The notes: generated by a model from the sequence alone, not told the origin. DNA of 64,000 bases from Marinoscillum luteum (GCF_044005705.1 NZ_JBIPKE010000013.1:186001-250000); one strand, 5' to 3'; positions 21,235 through 29,876 are shown, counted from the stretch's first letter. Numbers and translations are program-made.

Positions 21235-23268
21235 ATGAGTAATCATCAAAAAGATCAAAGAGCAGTTGATAATATTCGCGTGTTATCGGGAGCTATGGTA
21301 GAAAAGGCAAAATCCGGACACCCCGGAGGTGCCATGGGCGGAGCGGATTATATCCATATCCTTTACAGCGAATTTTTAAAGTTTGATCCGGATGATACCA
21401 GGTGGCCTTTCAGGGACAGGTTTTTTCTTGACCCTGGTCACATGTCACCCATGCTTTATTCTCAGCTGTATCTTTTGGGTAATTATGCCAAGGAAGATAT
21501 TGCCAATTTCCGTCAGTGGGGATCGGTGACTCCCGGACACCCGGAAGTAGATGTGGAGCGTGGTGTGGAAAACACCTCAGGCCCGCTCGGTCAGGGACAT
21601 GCCATGGGAGCGGGAGCTGCCTTGGCAGCCAAGTTTCTGGGAGCCAAATTTGGTGGCTGGATGAATCACAAGGTTTATGCTTTCATTTCGGATGGAGGTA
21701 TTCAGGAGGAGATTTCCCAGGGAGTGGGCCGGATAGCCGGCTACCTGAAACTGAATAACCTCATCATGTTTTATGATTCCAATGATGTACAGTTGTCTAC
21801 CTATACCAATGAGGTAACAGCAGAAGATACAGCAAAGAAATATGAAGCTTGGGGATGGAAAGTGGTCTCCATCGATGGCAATGATCATGATCAGATCAGA
21901 AAGGCACTGACCGAGGCGAATGCTGAGACTGAGAAGCCGTTCTTGATCATCGGGAAGACCATCATGGGAAAAGGCTGTAAAGATGCTGATGGCAACCCGT
22001 ATGAAGGCCAGTCAGAACTTCATGGTAAGCCCATTGGAGCGACCAAAGCCTCTTACGAAAAGACCATCGAAGGGCTTGGTGGCTCGTTGGAAGATCCATT
22101 TGTGATTTTCCCAGATGTAGCTGAGACCTACCAGGAGATTCTGACAAGAAAACGCGCTGAGGTCAAAGCCGAAAAAGCTAAGGAAGCTGAATGGAGAGCT
22201 GCCAACCCAGAGTTGAGTGCTAAGCTGGATCATTTCCTTACCGGAAAAATTCCTGCAGATATCGATTTTTCGGCAATCCCTCAAAAGGCAAATGTAGCTT
22301 CGAGAGATGCTTCTGCTGCGGTGATGGGTTACCTGGCTGGTAAAGTAGAAAACCTCATTGTGGCTTCTGCAGATTTGGCCAATAGCGACAAGACAGATGG
22401 TTACCTCAAGAATGTAAAAGCATTCACACCTGGTGAATTTGATGCCAACTTCCTGCATGCAGGGGTGTGCGAATTCTCTATGGCAGCCATGGCCAATGGA
22501 ATGGCCCTGCACGGCGGAGTAATTCCTGTGGTGGGTACTTTCTTTATCTTCTCGGATTATCAGAAACCCGCATACAGGCTTTCATCATTGATGGAGCTGC
22601 CAGTGATTTATTTGTGGACACATGATGCCTTCAGAGTGGGAGAGGACGGACCTACGCACCAGCCGATTGAGCAGGAAGCTCAGCTGCGACTGATGGAGCA
22701 GTTGAAAAACCACAAAGGTAAACGCAGTATGCTGGCACTGAGACCAGCAGATACTGCTGAAACGACTGTGGCCTGGAAGATGGCCCTTGAAAATACAGAA
22801 ACGCCTACAGGCTTGATCCTGTCAAGGCAGGGAATCACGGATGTGCCCTCTAATGGAGACAGATATCAGGATGCCCTTCAGGCAGAAAAAGGAGCCTATG
22901 TGGTGAAGTCTTCTGCTGACGCTGCTGTCACACTCCTGGCGAATGGATCAGAGGTAAGCACCCTTGTGGAGGCTGCTGCACTGCTGGAGAAAGATGGCAT
23001 CAATGTGAACATTGTTTCTGTGATTTCGGAAGGTCTTTTCAGAGATCAGCCTGCTGATTATCAGCGTTCGGTTCTGGATAGTTCGAAGCCTGTTTTTGGA
23101 CTTACGGCCGGTTTGCCAGTGACTCTGGCTCAGTTGGTGGGAGCCAATGGTACCGTCTTTGGATTGGATCATTTCGGATACTCAGCGCCTGCCGGTGTGC
23201 TCGATGAAAAGTTCGGATTTACCGGAGCTCAGGTGTACGGCGAGGTGAAGAAGTATCTTGGTAAATAA
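21235..23268 (+). CDS. tkt: Transketolase
   Basis: This 677-residue single-chain transketolase has the thiamine-diphosphate and substrate motifs in order: AKSGHPGGAMGGADY, PGHPEVDVERGVENT, GPLGQGHAMGAGAAL, the TPP motif ISDGGIQEEISQGV with YDSNDVQLS, GKTIMGKGCKD, a Pyr domain with DLANSDKT and HAGVCEFSMAAMANG, VGTFFIFSDY, TWTHD-type LWTHDAFRVGEDGPTHQPIEQ (shown in two parts of the chain), and a C-terminal domain ending GVLDEKFGFTGAQVY. It handles the D-xylulose 5-phosphate made by AraD by linking it to the pentose phosphate pathway. As last gene of the operon it is followed by a strong terminator. A housekeeping copy probably exists elsewhere. Confidence 0.95.
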   Translation: MSNHQKDQRAVDNIRVLSGAMVEKAKSGHPGGAMGGADYIHILYSEFLKFDPDDTRWPFRDRFFLDPGHMSPMLYSQLYLLGNYAKEDIANFRQWGSVTPGHPEVDVERGVENTSGPLGQGHAMGAGAALAAKFLGAKFGGWMNHKVYAFISDGGIQEEISQGVGRIAGYLKLNNLIMFYDSNDVQLSTYTNEVTAEDTAKKYEAWGWKVVSIDGNDHDQIRKALTEANAETEKPFLIIGKTIMGKGCKDADGNPYEGQSELHGKPIGATKASYEKTIEGLGGSLEDPFVIFPDVAETYQEILTRKRAEVKAEKAKEAEWRAANPELSAKLDHFLTGKIPADIDFSAIPQKANVASRDASAAVMGYLAGKVENLIVASADLANSDKTDGYLKNVKAFTPGEFDANFLHAGVCEFSMAAMANGMALHGGVIPVVGTFFIFSDYQKPAYRLSSLMELPVIYLWTHDAFRVGEDGPTHQPIEQEAQLRLMEQLKNHKGKRSMLALRPADTAETTVAWKMALENTETPTGLILSRQGITDVPSNGDRYQDALQAEKGAYVVKSSADAAVTLLANGSEVSTLVEAAALLEKDGINVNIVSVISEGLFRDQPADYQRSVLDSSKPVFGLTAGLPVTLAQLVGANGTVFGLDHFGYSAPAGVLDEKFGFTGAQVYGEVKKYLGK

Positions 23269-23290
23269 AATAGAAACCTTATAGGGTAAA

Positions 23291-23320
23291 ACACCCTGAT
23301 TCAGCATCAGGGTGTTTTTT
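23291..23320 (+). terminator. Intrinsic terminator after tkt
   Basis: A perfect 10-bp stem (23291-23300 with 23306-23315), loop TCAGC, followed by a T-run. It separates the araBDA-galM-tkt unit from the transporter gene. Confidence 0.93.
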
Positions 23321-23333
23321 ATTTGATTTTTTA

Positions 23334-23356
23334 ATAAATGTATTTGTTACACTAAT
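23334..23356 (+). promoter_or_regulatory. Second arabinose-type operator, before the transporter
   Basis: ATAAATGT-N7-ACACTAAT has the same 8-7-8 layout as the site at 16102-16124, with one change in each arm. It begins 14 bases after the tkt terminator and is 98 bases before the transporter ATG, so it implies a separate, co-regulated promoter. Confidence 0.65.
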
Positions 23357-23453
23357 TTTAAGCATGATATATTGAGCCAATTCTGATGGCATAAAAATGT
23401 TTTTGGTGTGATCAGATTTCAGGTCATCACCTCCACTTTAACCTAAACACACT

Positions 23454-25292
23454 ATGGGCTTTTCGACATTAGACTACATCGTATTTGGCATCTACTGTGC
23501 AGTCATTTTATTCATGGGCTTGTATGTCTCCAGAGACAAAAAAGGACACCAAAAGACAGCCAATGATTATTTTTTGGCGAGCAACTCGCTCACCTGGTGG
23601 GCTATTGGGGCATCGCTCATCGCAGCAAATATCTCCGCGGAGCATTTTATTGCTATGTCTGGGTCTGGCTATGCTATCGGGCTAGGGATCGCGGCTTATG
23701 AGTGGTTGGCGGCCATCGCGCTTATCCTTGTGGCCAAGTATTTTCTTCCAATTTTTCTGGAGAAGAAGATCTACACCATGCCACAGTTTGTCAATGACCG
23801 CTTTAGCAAGCTGGTAGGCTCTTTGTTTGCTGGTTTCTGGATTTTGGTTTACATCTTCGTGAACCTCACCTCGGTAAGTTATCTGGGTGCACTGGCCATG
23901 GAGAAAATTATGGGTGTGCCGCTAACCTATGGAATCATTGGGTTGTTGGTGTTTTCAGGGATTTATTCTATATACGGCGGGCTTTCCTCAGTGGCATGGA
24001 CGGATGTGATTCAGGTGATTTTTCTAATTGGAGGTGGGCTGGTAACTACTTTTATCGCACTGGACGTGGTAGGTAATGGAGACGTTTTTCGGGGATTTAA
24101 TTATTTGTATGAAGGGGCCAGAGGCCACTTTTCAATGATCATCGCCGAGGGTGCCAAATCAGTCCCGGATGGCAGTGGCGGGCTGAAGGATGCCTATAAT
24201 GACCTGCCAGGTCTGGCAGTGATTCTGGGCTCTATGTGGTTAATCAACCTCGGGTATTGGGGCTTTAATCAGTACATTATCCAGAAAGGGCTTGCAGCAA
24301 AGACGTTGCAGGAAGCTAAGCGAGGGTTGATTTTTGCGGGATTTCTGAAAATATTGATTCCCTTGCTGGTAGTCATTCCTGGTATCGCGGCCTATGTCAT
24401 CACCAATGACCCTGAATTGGCCAAAAACACGGTAGGGGAGATCACTAAGTCTGACGAAGCTTATCCCTGGCTGTTGCAGAATTTTGTGCCAGCGGGTGTA
24501 AGAGGATTAGCTTTCGCCGCATTGGTGGCCGCAGTGGTGTCTTCTTTGGCGTCCATGATCAACAGTACTTCCACGGTCTTTACCATGGATATTTACAAAG
24601 CATACATCAGTCCGAATGCCGATGATAAGCACCTTATCCGTACGGGTAGGTTGATGGCAGTCACAGCGATGGTGATTGCCATGGTAGTGGCTCCGGCCTT
24701 AAAATCTTTGGATCAAGTATTTCAGTACATTCAGATGGTTACGGGGTTTGTTTATCCTGGAGTGGTGGTGGTCTTTGGTTTGGGTTTATTCTGGAAGCAG
24801 ATCACCAATAAGGCAGCTCTTTGGACAGCCCTTTTGACTTTGCCGACTGGTATTTTCTTCTATCTGGTGACTCCAGAGCTGCCATTTATTCTCAGGATGG
24901 GTTACGTATTTATGATTCTCTGTGTGGTAGCGTCGGTGATCAGCTTTATGGACAAGGGAGTGAAAATCTCAAGTGTGGTGCCTACAGGCAGCGTGCAGAA
25001 GAAGCTGGTCAATACAAGCTACTTATTGTTTGCTATAGGTGTCATTACGCTAATTCTAGGGGTATTTTTATCAGCACCTCTTGCTAAATACGGCTTTGAA
25101 GCAATATTTGTGATCAGCACGCTGTTTCTGATGCTGGGAATGGTGATTTATACGAATGCGAAAATGGACGTGCAGGATGCACATGCCATTTCTGTGAGGC
25201 CTACTCTTTTCAAAACGGATGTGGTTTTCAACGTGGGAGCTATCGGCATCATTGGGATTGTGGTCATTCTCTATACCCTGTTTTGGATCTAA
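23454..25292 (+). CDS. Sodium/solute symporter (SSS family), probable L-arabinose importer
   Basis: This 612-residue inner-membrane protein has about 13-14 hydrophobic helices and SSS hallmarks: KTANDYFLASNSLTWWAIG, the IAANISAEHFIAMSGSGYA segment forming part of the Na+ site, IYSIYGGLSSVAWTDVIQV, WLINLGYWGFNQYIIQK, and GLAFAALVAAVVSSLASMIN with paired Ser residues for Na+ coordination. Relatives carry sugars such as galactose or glucose (SglT). Position after the arabinose operon and the matching operator support L-arabinose as substrate; this is inference. A bidirectional terminator follows. Confidence 0.9.
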   Translation: MGFSTLDYIVFGIYCAVILFMGLYVSRDKKGHQKTANDYFLASNSLTWWAIGASLIAANISAEHFIAMSGSGYAIGLGIAAYEWLAAIALILVAKYFLPIFLEKKIYTMPQFVNDRFSKLVGSLFAGFWILVYIFVNLTSVSYLGALAMEKIMGVPLTYGIIGLLVFSGIYSIYGGLSSVAWTDVIQVIFLIGGGLVTTFIALDVVGNGDVFRGFNYLYEGARGHFSMIIAEGAKSVPDGSGGLKDAYNDLPGLAVILGSMWLINLGYWGFNQYIIQKGLAAKTLQEAKRGLIFAGFLKILIPLLVVIPGIAAYVITNDPELAKNTVGEITKSDEAYPWLLQNFVPAGVRGLAFAALVAAVVSSLASMINSTSTVFTMDIYKAYISPNADDKHLIRTGRLMAVTAMVIAMVVAPALKSLDQVFQYIQMVTGFVYPGVVVVFGLGLFWKQITNKAALWTALLTLPTGIFFYLVTPELPFILRMGYVFMILCVVASVISFMDKGVKISSVVPTGSVQKKLVNTSYLLFAIGVITLILGVFLSAPLAKYGFEAIFVISTLFLMLGMVIYTNAKMDVQDAHAISVRPTLFKTDVVFNVGAIGIIGIVVILYTLFWI

Positions 25293-25312
25293 GGTGTAAA
25301 ACGACAGGCAAT

Positions 25313-25338
25313 AAAAAGGCTCCATTCGGAGCCTTTTT
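25313..25338. terminator. Bidirectional intrinsic terminator
   Basis: An 11-bp stem (25313-25323 with 25328-25338) with A-run on the left and T-run on the right and an ATTC loop. It can end both the symporter transcript and the convergent epimerase transcript. Confidence 0.92.
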
Positions 25339-25348
25339 TAATGTCTAA

Positions 25349-26269
25349 TCAGAAAGAAAACCGGTCGTGAAAGGAGCGGATAATTTCCTTGAAATCAGTC
25401 TTTTCTTTGAGCTCCATAAACCCGGCAAGTTTCAGGTCGGTGCTCACTTTGATGTTTCTCAGCTTCAGGTGCTGGTTGATAAAGATAAACTCCAATTCAG
25501 GGTTTACTTCCTTGAGTACATCCACAATGTCCAACACCGAAATATTCAGTTCTACAAGATTGTAAATCCCCGATGGAACGGAGGAGGTGAGTAAACGATT
25601 AAAGGTGTCGGCTACATAATCCACATGAGCGAATGATCGATACTGCTTTCCATTTCCATGAATGGAAATCCGGTTGCTGAAGTTGCTTTCGAATACAAAC
25701 TTGTTGATCACCGAATCGAAGCGCATACTTCTGCTATAACCGAAAATGTTTCCACATCGGATGATGTGGGTTTTCATCTTTTCACTGAGACGTGAGACGT
25801 GCTCTTCGCCACGGTGCTTGGAGATGGCGTAGAATGTCCGTGGGTTAGGATTGGTACTCTCGTCCATTTCGCTGCTAGATGAGCCATATACACCCACACT
25901 GCTGCTGTAGACGAAATGCTTGACGCCACTCTCTTCTGCTGCGTATACCAGTTCGGCGGTTCCCCAGTGATTGACCTGCTCGAAGAAATGAGGGTCTGTA
26001 TTGGCAAAAGGACTGGTAACCTTGGCGGCCAGGTGGAAGACAGCATCTACCCCCTCCAGTGCTTTTCTGAGCTTTCTGGAGTCGAGCAATTCTCCATGAA
26101 TGAAGGAGATGTTTTCTTTATTGTCGTACTTATGACCTGTGAACAGGGCGTAATTGTCCCTGCTCAGATTGTCATATATTCTGATTTCCTTGACTTCCGG
26201 GTTTTTCGAAAGTTCCTTGATTAGTTCCGTACCCAGGTATCCTGCGCCTCCGGTAATCAATACATTCAT
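25349..26269 (-). CDS. NAD-dependent epimerase/dehydratase (extended SDR)
   Basis: This 306-residue protein is an extended short-chain dehydrogenase: NVLITGGAGYLGTELIKEL (NAD-binding), GVDAVFHLAAKV, FVYSSSVGVYG with the catalytic Ser/Thr region and FYAISKHRGE with the catalytic Tyr and Lys, then IIRCGNIFGYS and GNGKQYRSFAHVDYVAD. This pattern fits nucleotide-sugar 4-epimerases/dehydratases; the sugar is unknown. It lies 22 bases after the reductase gene at 26292-26948 in the same direction, so the two are likely cotranscribed, although a shared pathway is not obvious. Confidence 0.88.
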   Translation of the reverse strand: MNVLITGGAGYLGTELIKELSKNPEVKEIRIYDNLSRDNYALFTGHKYDNKENISFIHGELLDSRKLRKALEGVDAVFHLAAKVTSPFANTDPHFFEQVNHWGTAELVYAAEESGVKHFVYSSSVGVYGSSSSEMDESTNPNPRTFYAISKHRGEEHVSRLSEKMKTHIIRCGNIFGYSRSMRFDSVINKFVFESNFSNRISIHGNGKQYRSFAHVDYVADTFNRLLTSSVPSGIYNLVELNISVLDIVDVLKEVNPELEFIFINQHLKLRNIKVSTDLKLAGFMELKEKTDFKEIIRSFHDRFSF

Positions 26270-26291
26270 AGATCGTAATTTTCGGTTGGAA

Positions 26292-26948
26292 TTATTTTTT
26301 CACAAGGTCAGTATGGAGACCACATTCTACTTTGTTGAGGCCAAACCATCGGGCTTCACGCTCCTGCATTTCGGGGTCCAGCTTTCGGGTACATGGTTCA
26401 CAGCCTATGCTCAGATAACCCTTGGAGTCCAGAGGATGCCTGGGGAGGTTGTGCTCCCTAATGTAGGCAAAAATGGTTTTCATGCTCCAATCAAGCATGG
26501 GGTGAAAACGAATGGTATCGAAAGGAGCCTCTTGTTCAGTTTTCATGGCTTTACGAGTAGAGCTTTGGTCTCCTCGTACACCATTGATCCATATGTCATA
26601 GGTTCTGAGGAGCTCCTCAGTCGGTGCTGTCTTGTTGATGTAGCAGCAGTGATCGGGATCAGAGGTAAAAAGGAGCTTTCCTGAATGATCTTTTTGCATG
26701 TATCTGGGTACTGAAGAGCGGGTTTCTATGACGTTCAGACCGAAGGCCTCCGCCACCTGATCTTTGAAAGAGACCGTCTCCGGAAAATGATAGCCGGTGT
26801 TTAGAAAATAGACCGGAATGGTATTGTCTATTCTGCTCAGGATGTGGAGCATTACCAGACTGTGGGTCTGGAAAGAGGATGTGGTAAACATCTTTTTCCC
26901 CTCAGCTTTGTAGGATTCCAGTTTTGCTTTGATTTCAGATATCTCCAT
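26292..26948 (-). CDS. cysH: Phosphoadenylyl/adenylyl-sulfate reductase
   Basis: This 218-residue enzyme reduces activated sulfate to sulfite. It shows MFTTSSFQTHS (substrate P-loop-like), FLNTGYHFPET, DHCCYINK with Cys101-Cys102, GVRGDQSSTR, GCEPCTRK with Cys183 and Cys186, and the catalytic ECGLH with Cys209. The CC plus CxxC set binds a [4Fe-4S] cluster, which marks the APS-reducing type rather than the cluster-free PAPS enzyme of E. coli. It is first in a two-gene operon with an SDR epimerase. No sulfate permease or cysDN is in the window. Confidence 0.93.
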   Translation of the reverse strand: MEISEIKAKLESYKAEGKKMFTTSSFQTHSLVMLHILSRIDNTIPVYFLNTGYHFPETVSFKDQVAEAFGLNVIETRSSVPRYMQKDHSGKLLFTSDPDHCCYINKTAPTEELLRTYDIWINGVRGDQSSTRKAMKTEQEAPFDTIRFHPMLDWSMKTIFAYIREHNLPRHPLDSKGYLSIGCEPCTRKLDPEMQEREARWFGLNKVECGLHTDLVKK

Positions 26949-27032
26949 GTTTCGAAATTAGTATACAAAACAATAAGGAGCTGTTGAAAATTCAAATGAA
27001 AGTCGGTTTTTTTCGAAACTGTAAAATAAAAA

Positions 27033-27072
27033 GGGCTATTTCCTGAGAATAATATCCCATTGGAAATAGCCC
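27033..27072 (-). terminator. Terminator of the TerB-like gene
   Basis: An 11-bp perfect stem (27033-27043 with 27062-27072) with an 18-base loop. Reading on the - strand it is followed by TTTTTATTTTAC, so it ends the TerB-like transcript 38 bases after its stop codon. Confidence 0.85.
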
Positions 27073-27110
27073 ACAACTAACCGCTAACTTTAAGATAAGT
27101 GAGTTTTTCG

Positions 27111-27536
27111 TTAAGCGTATACTGACGGTTCCAGTAAATAGCCCAGTCGACTGAACGAATCTTCCATACTCAAACCATTCCTGATGTTCAGTTTCAGAAA
27201 TGACGTTAATTCTTTCGCCTTTTCTTTTGATAGATCCAACACCTGAAGGAGTCTGGCGACAATACCTTCTTTTCTATCAGAAAGGGCTCCATTGGCCATG
27301 AGGGAGTTTACCAGAAAAAAGACCAGATTAAATCGTTCTCTGGCTGTTTTAGGTAGGTTTTTTCTGATTTTGTCCACTTCCACCATCTTATTCTCTAAAG
27401 AGATGTAGCCAATCTCCTGCTTGAGTAAGAGGATGTCTTCCTGATCGATGATGTGCTCATAGTGAGCAATGATTACGAGCTTGTTGATATGCTCTTTTTC
27501 ACTCCTGTTGGTGAATAAAGTGTTTATCCATCCCAT
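27111..27536 (-). CDS. TerB-like domain protein
   Basis: This 141-residue cytoplasmic protein is all-helical: EHINKLVIIAHYEHIIDQED, ELLLLKQEIGYIS-like second helix, KTARERFNLVFFLVNSLMANGALSDRKEG, and LLQVLDLSKEKAKELTSFL. The pattern of a first helix pair followed by a MANGALSDRKE turn is that of TerB-like domains (tellurite-resistance-associated, possibly metal-binding or signalling). No other ter gene is present, so tellurite resistance should not be inferred. It stands alone, with a strong terminator after it and a long AT-rich region before it. Confidence 0.6.
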   Translation of the reverse strand: MGWINTLFTNRSEKEHINKLVIIAHYEHIIDQEDILLLKQEIGYISLENKMVEVDKIRKNLPKTARERFNLVFFLVNSLMANGALSDRKEGIVARLLQVLDLSKEKAKELTSFLKLNIRNGLSMEDSFSRLGYLLEPSVYA

Positions 27537-27894
27537 GATTTTGTCTGGTTTTTTGGTTGTTTCGTCTATAAATATAGGTATTTAGTCGAAGGATGCAATA
27601 GATAAATGCAAAAAATAATAAGAAAAGTCATATTTAATTGATTTATGGCATGAATTGCATATTTGATCAGCTCAAAACCAGTCTTTGGTAGCGCTTGGGG
27701 TGTCCTGTTTTGCAATAGTTAAATTCTGTTGAGTGGAGTTCTTTCTATAATGACAATGCGTGTAGATTAATGTCGCGCTTATCAAATGTATGTTTAATTA
27801 TTAGGTAAAAATGTTAAACAAAATCAATTTGAAATGTGTTTGATGGAAGTAATTTGATTTTTTAATCAGTTATTTGCCTAAACATCACAGCTGA
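27537..27894. other. AT-rich divergent intergenic region
   Basis: This 358-base gap separates the TerB-like gene from the pterin operon. It is strongly AT-rich with no coding frame. On the - strand TATATTTA (27576 to 27569) is a near -7 match for the TerB-like gene. TGATT-TTTT-AATCA at 27855-27868 is a palindrome 27 bases before the pterin operon start and could be an operator. Confidence 0.4.
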
Positions 27895-28302
27895 ATGAGA
27901 GTAGCAGTTTTTCGGAAGGAACATTTTAACGCAGCCCATCGTCTATACAATCCTGATTGGACAGATGAACGCAATCAGGAGGTTTTTGGGAAATGCAACA
28001 ATCCAAATTGGCATGGTCACAATTATGAACTGGTGGTAAAACTGGTAGGTGAACCTGACCCAGCTACAGGCTACGTTTTTGATATGAAGGAGCTCAGTGA
28101 CCTGATCAAGATCCATGTATTGCGAAAATTTGATCACAAAAACCTGAATCTGGACACAGAAGAATTTAAAAGTATCAATCCCACGGCGGAGAATATTGCG
28201 GTAGTGATCTACAATATTCTGAGAGAAAAGATTGATCGTACATTGGAATTGAAAGTGATACTTTATGAAACAGAAAGAAACTTCGTTGAATACCCCGCAT
28301 AA
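27895..28302 (+). CDS. 6-pyruvoyl-tetrahydropterin synthase family protein
   Basis: This 135-residue enzyme has the PTPS/QueD fold: zinc ligands His15 in FNAAHRLY and His40/His42 in CNNPNWHGHNY, catalytic Cys34, then DPATGYVFDMKELSDLI, KFDHKNLNLD and PTAENIAVVIYNILRE with YETERNFVEY at the end. The C-x5-HGH spacing and overall pattern resemble the tetrahydrobiopterin-forming PTPS of animals more than the C-x3-HGH of E. coli QueD. Neighbours are GTP cyclohydrolase I and an SDR, one base and then zero bases apart, which together look like a BH4-type pathway. A role in queuosine synthesis remains possible. Confidence 0.85.
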   Translation: MRVAVFRKEHFNAAHRLYNPDWTDERNQEVFGKCNNPNWHGHNYELVVKLVGEPDPATGYVFDMKELSDLIKIHVLRKFDHKNLNLDTEEFKSINPTAENIAVVIYNILREKIDRTLELKVILYETERNFVEYPA

Positions 28303-28303
28303 T

Positions 28304-28969
28304 ATGAATCATTTGGATGACGATTTTGCAGAAGACCATGCAGGTACTTCTGACAGTACACCCCTGAGATCGGACGCTTTCGAAATGGATGATGACCTCA
28401 AGATGGAGTTGATTGCCAAACATTTCAAAGAGATTATGCAGATTTTGGGACTGGATCTGACAGATGATAGCCTCCAGGGGAGTCCTAAGCGTGTGGCCAA
28501 AATGTATGTGCAGGAGGTATTCAGTGGATTGAATCCGAAGAACAAGCCCAAAGTACGGCTATTCGAAAATAAATATAAGTATGACCAGATGCTCGTGGAG
28601 AAAGACATCACGTTTTACTCTCATTGTGAGCATCATTTTGTCCCTATTTATGGCAAAGCACATGTGGCTTACTTCTCGAGTGGGAAAGTAATAGGCCTTT
28701 CAAAGATCAACAGGATCGTGCAATACTATGCCAAAAGACCTCAGGTTCAGGAGCGTCTCACTATGCAGATTGCCAATGAACTGAAGGATATTTTGATGAC
28801 TGATGATGTGGCTGTGGTGTTGGATGCTACTCACATGTGCGTGAGCTCTCGAGGAGTGAGTGATACCAACAGTATGACAGGTACGGCATTCTTTGATGGC
28901 AAATTCAGAGATCAGAACATAAAGACAGAGTTTCTCAATTACATCAACGCCAAAACTGACCTGAGATAA
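28304..28969 (+). CDS. folE: GTP cyclohydrolase I
   Basis: This 221-residue enzyme converts GTP to dihydroneopterin triphosphate. After an acidic N-terminal extension (about 35 residues, rich in Asp) it has DDSLQGSPKRVAKMYVQEVF, KDITFYSHCEHHFVPIYG with zinc Cys and His, HVAYFSSGKVIGLSKINRIV, YYAKRPQVQERLTMQIA, and ATHMCVSSRGV with the second zinc Cys. The ATG at 28304, one base after the PTPS stop, is preferred to an earlier in-frame ATG at 28265 inside that gene. The product feeds folate or tetrahydrobiopterin; the PTPS and SDR neighbours favour the latter, at least in part. Confidence 0.94.
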   Translation: MNHLDDDFAEDHAGTSDSTPLRSDAFEMDDDLKMELIAKHFKEIMQILGLDLTDDSLQGSPKRVAKMYVQEVFSGLNPKNKPKVRLFENKYKYDQMLVEKDITFYSHCEHHFVPIYGKAHVAYFSSGKVIGLSKINRIVQYYAKRPQVQERLTMQIANELKDILMTDDVAVVLDATHMCVSSRGVSDTNSMTGTAFFDGKFRDQNIKTEFLNYINAKTDLR

Positions 28970-29689
28970 TTGGCTTCTATTGGAACATTTGAAGGAAAGA
29001 ATGTACTGGTGGTAGGTGGCAGTAGTGGAATAGGCAAAGCCACCCTGTCCAAACTTCGGGAGCAAGGAGCGGAAGTTTATAATGTTTCAAGATCGCCTAG
29101 TCATATTCAAGGCATTTCCGATATTTTACTGGATGTCTTGTCTGATTTTTCAGTGATAGAGGGCATGCCGGATAGGTTAGATGGACTAGTATACTGCCCG
29201 GGTAGTATCAACCTCAAGCCTTTCCAGGGATTGAAGTACGAGGACTTTTTAAGAGACTTTGAAATCAACGTGCTGGGAGGGATCAAGGTACTGAAGGCAT
29301 GTGTCAAGAATATTAAGGCCGCAGAGAGTTCCAGTATTGTCTTTTTTAGTACCGTTGCCGTCACGCAGGGTATGAGTTTTCATAGCTCTGTAGCAGCATC
29401 CAAAGGGGCTATAGAAGGGCTGGTCAAATCATTGGCAGCTGAGTGGTCGAGATCAGGTATCAGGGTGAATGCCATCGCACCGAGTTTGACGGATACGCCA
29501 ATGGCCCAAAATCTACTTTCTTCAGATGAAAAGAGGAAGGCTTCAGAAGAACGTCATCCACTTACGGGAATCAGTACAGCCGAGGAGCTGGCAGGTACCG
29601 TGATGTACCTGCTTTCAGATGTTGCCCACAGAGTTACTGGACAGGTGATTCATGTAGATGGAGGAATGTCCTCAATACGGCCCTTTTAA
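28970..29689 (+). CDS. SDR-family oxidoreductase lacking the catalytic Tyr
   Basis: This 239-residue short-chain dehydrogenase starts with TTG directly after the folE stop, so it is translationally coupled. NVLVVGGSSGIGKATL binds NAD(P), LDGLVYCPGSI replaces the NNAG region, and the C terminus GQVIHVDGGMSS is normal. Where SDRs have Y-x-x-x-K, this reads SSVAASKGA: Lys is kept but Tyr is Val. The codons (GTA GCA GCA TCC AAA) are unambiguous. It could be a sepiapterin-reductase-like partner of the pterin genes working with an altered mechanism, or a non-catalytic member. No upstream ATG gives a better N terminus. Confidence 0.85.
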   Translation: MASIGTFEGKNVLVVGGSSGIGKATLSKLREQGAEVYNVSRSPSHIQGISDILLDVLSDFSVIEGMPDRLDGLVYCPGSINLKPFQGLKYEDFLRDFEINVLGGIKVLKACVKNIKAAESSSIVFFSTVAVTQGMSFHSSVAASKGAIEGLVKSLAAEWSRSGIRVNAIAPSLTDTPMAQNLLSSDEKRKASEERHPLTGISTAEELAGTVMYLLSDVAHRVTGQVIHVDGGMSSIRPF

Positions 29690-29839
29690 ATCTTTCATCT
29701 TTCGATGTCCGGTTTTTGAACGGACATTTGTCAGCCGATGCAGTTAATCCAAAATATCACCTCATTTAATTGGATTGCAGGCAATGAATGACCGAAAAAA
29801 CCTATCTGATTTTACATTTTTATAATTTCACGAGTCGGT

Positions 29840-29847
29840 TATCTTTG
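29840..29847 (+). promoter_or_regulatory. -7 promoter element of hppA
   Basis: TATCTTTG matches TAnnTTTG exactly and lies 29 bases before the hppA ATG, predicting a leader of about 25 bases. Confidence 0.65.
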
Positions 29848-29876
29848 CACATCTTTTTAAAAACCAATACAACAAT

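Noticed and set aside
27111..27536. Tellurite resistance gene
   Set aside because: Only a TerB-like fold is visible and no other ter genes are present, so a resistance role cannot be claimed.
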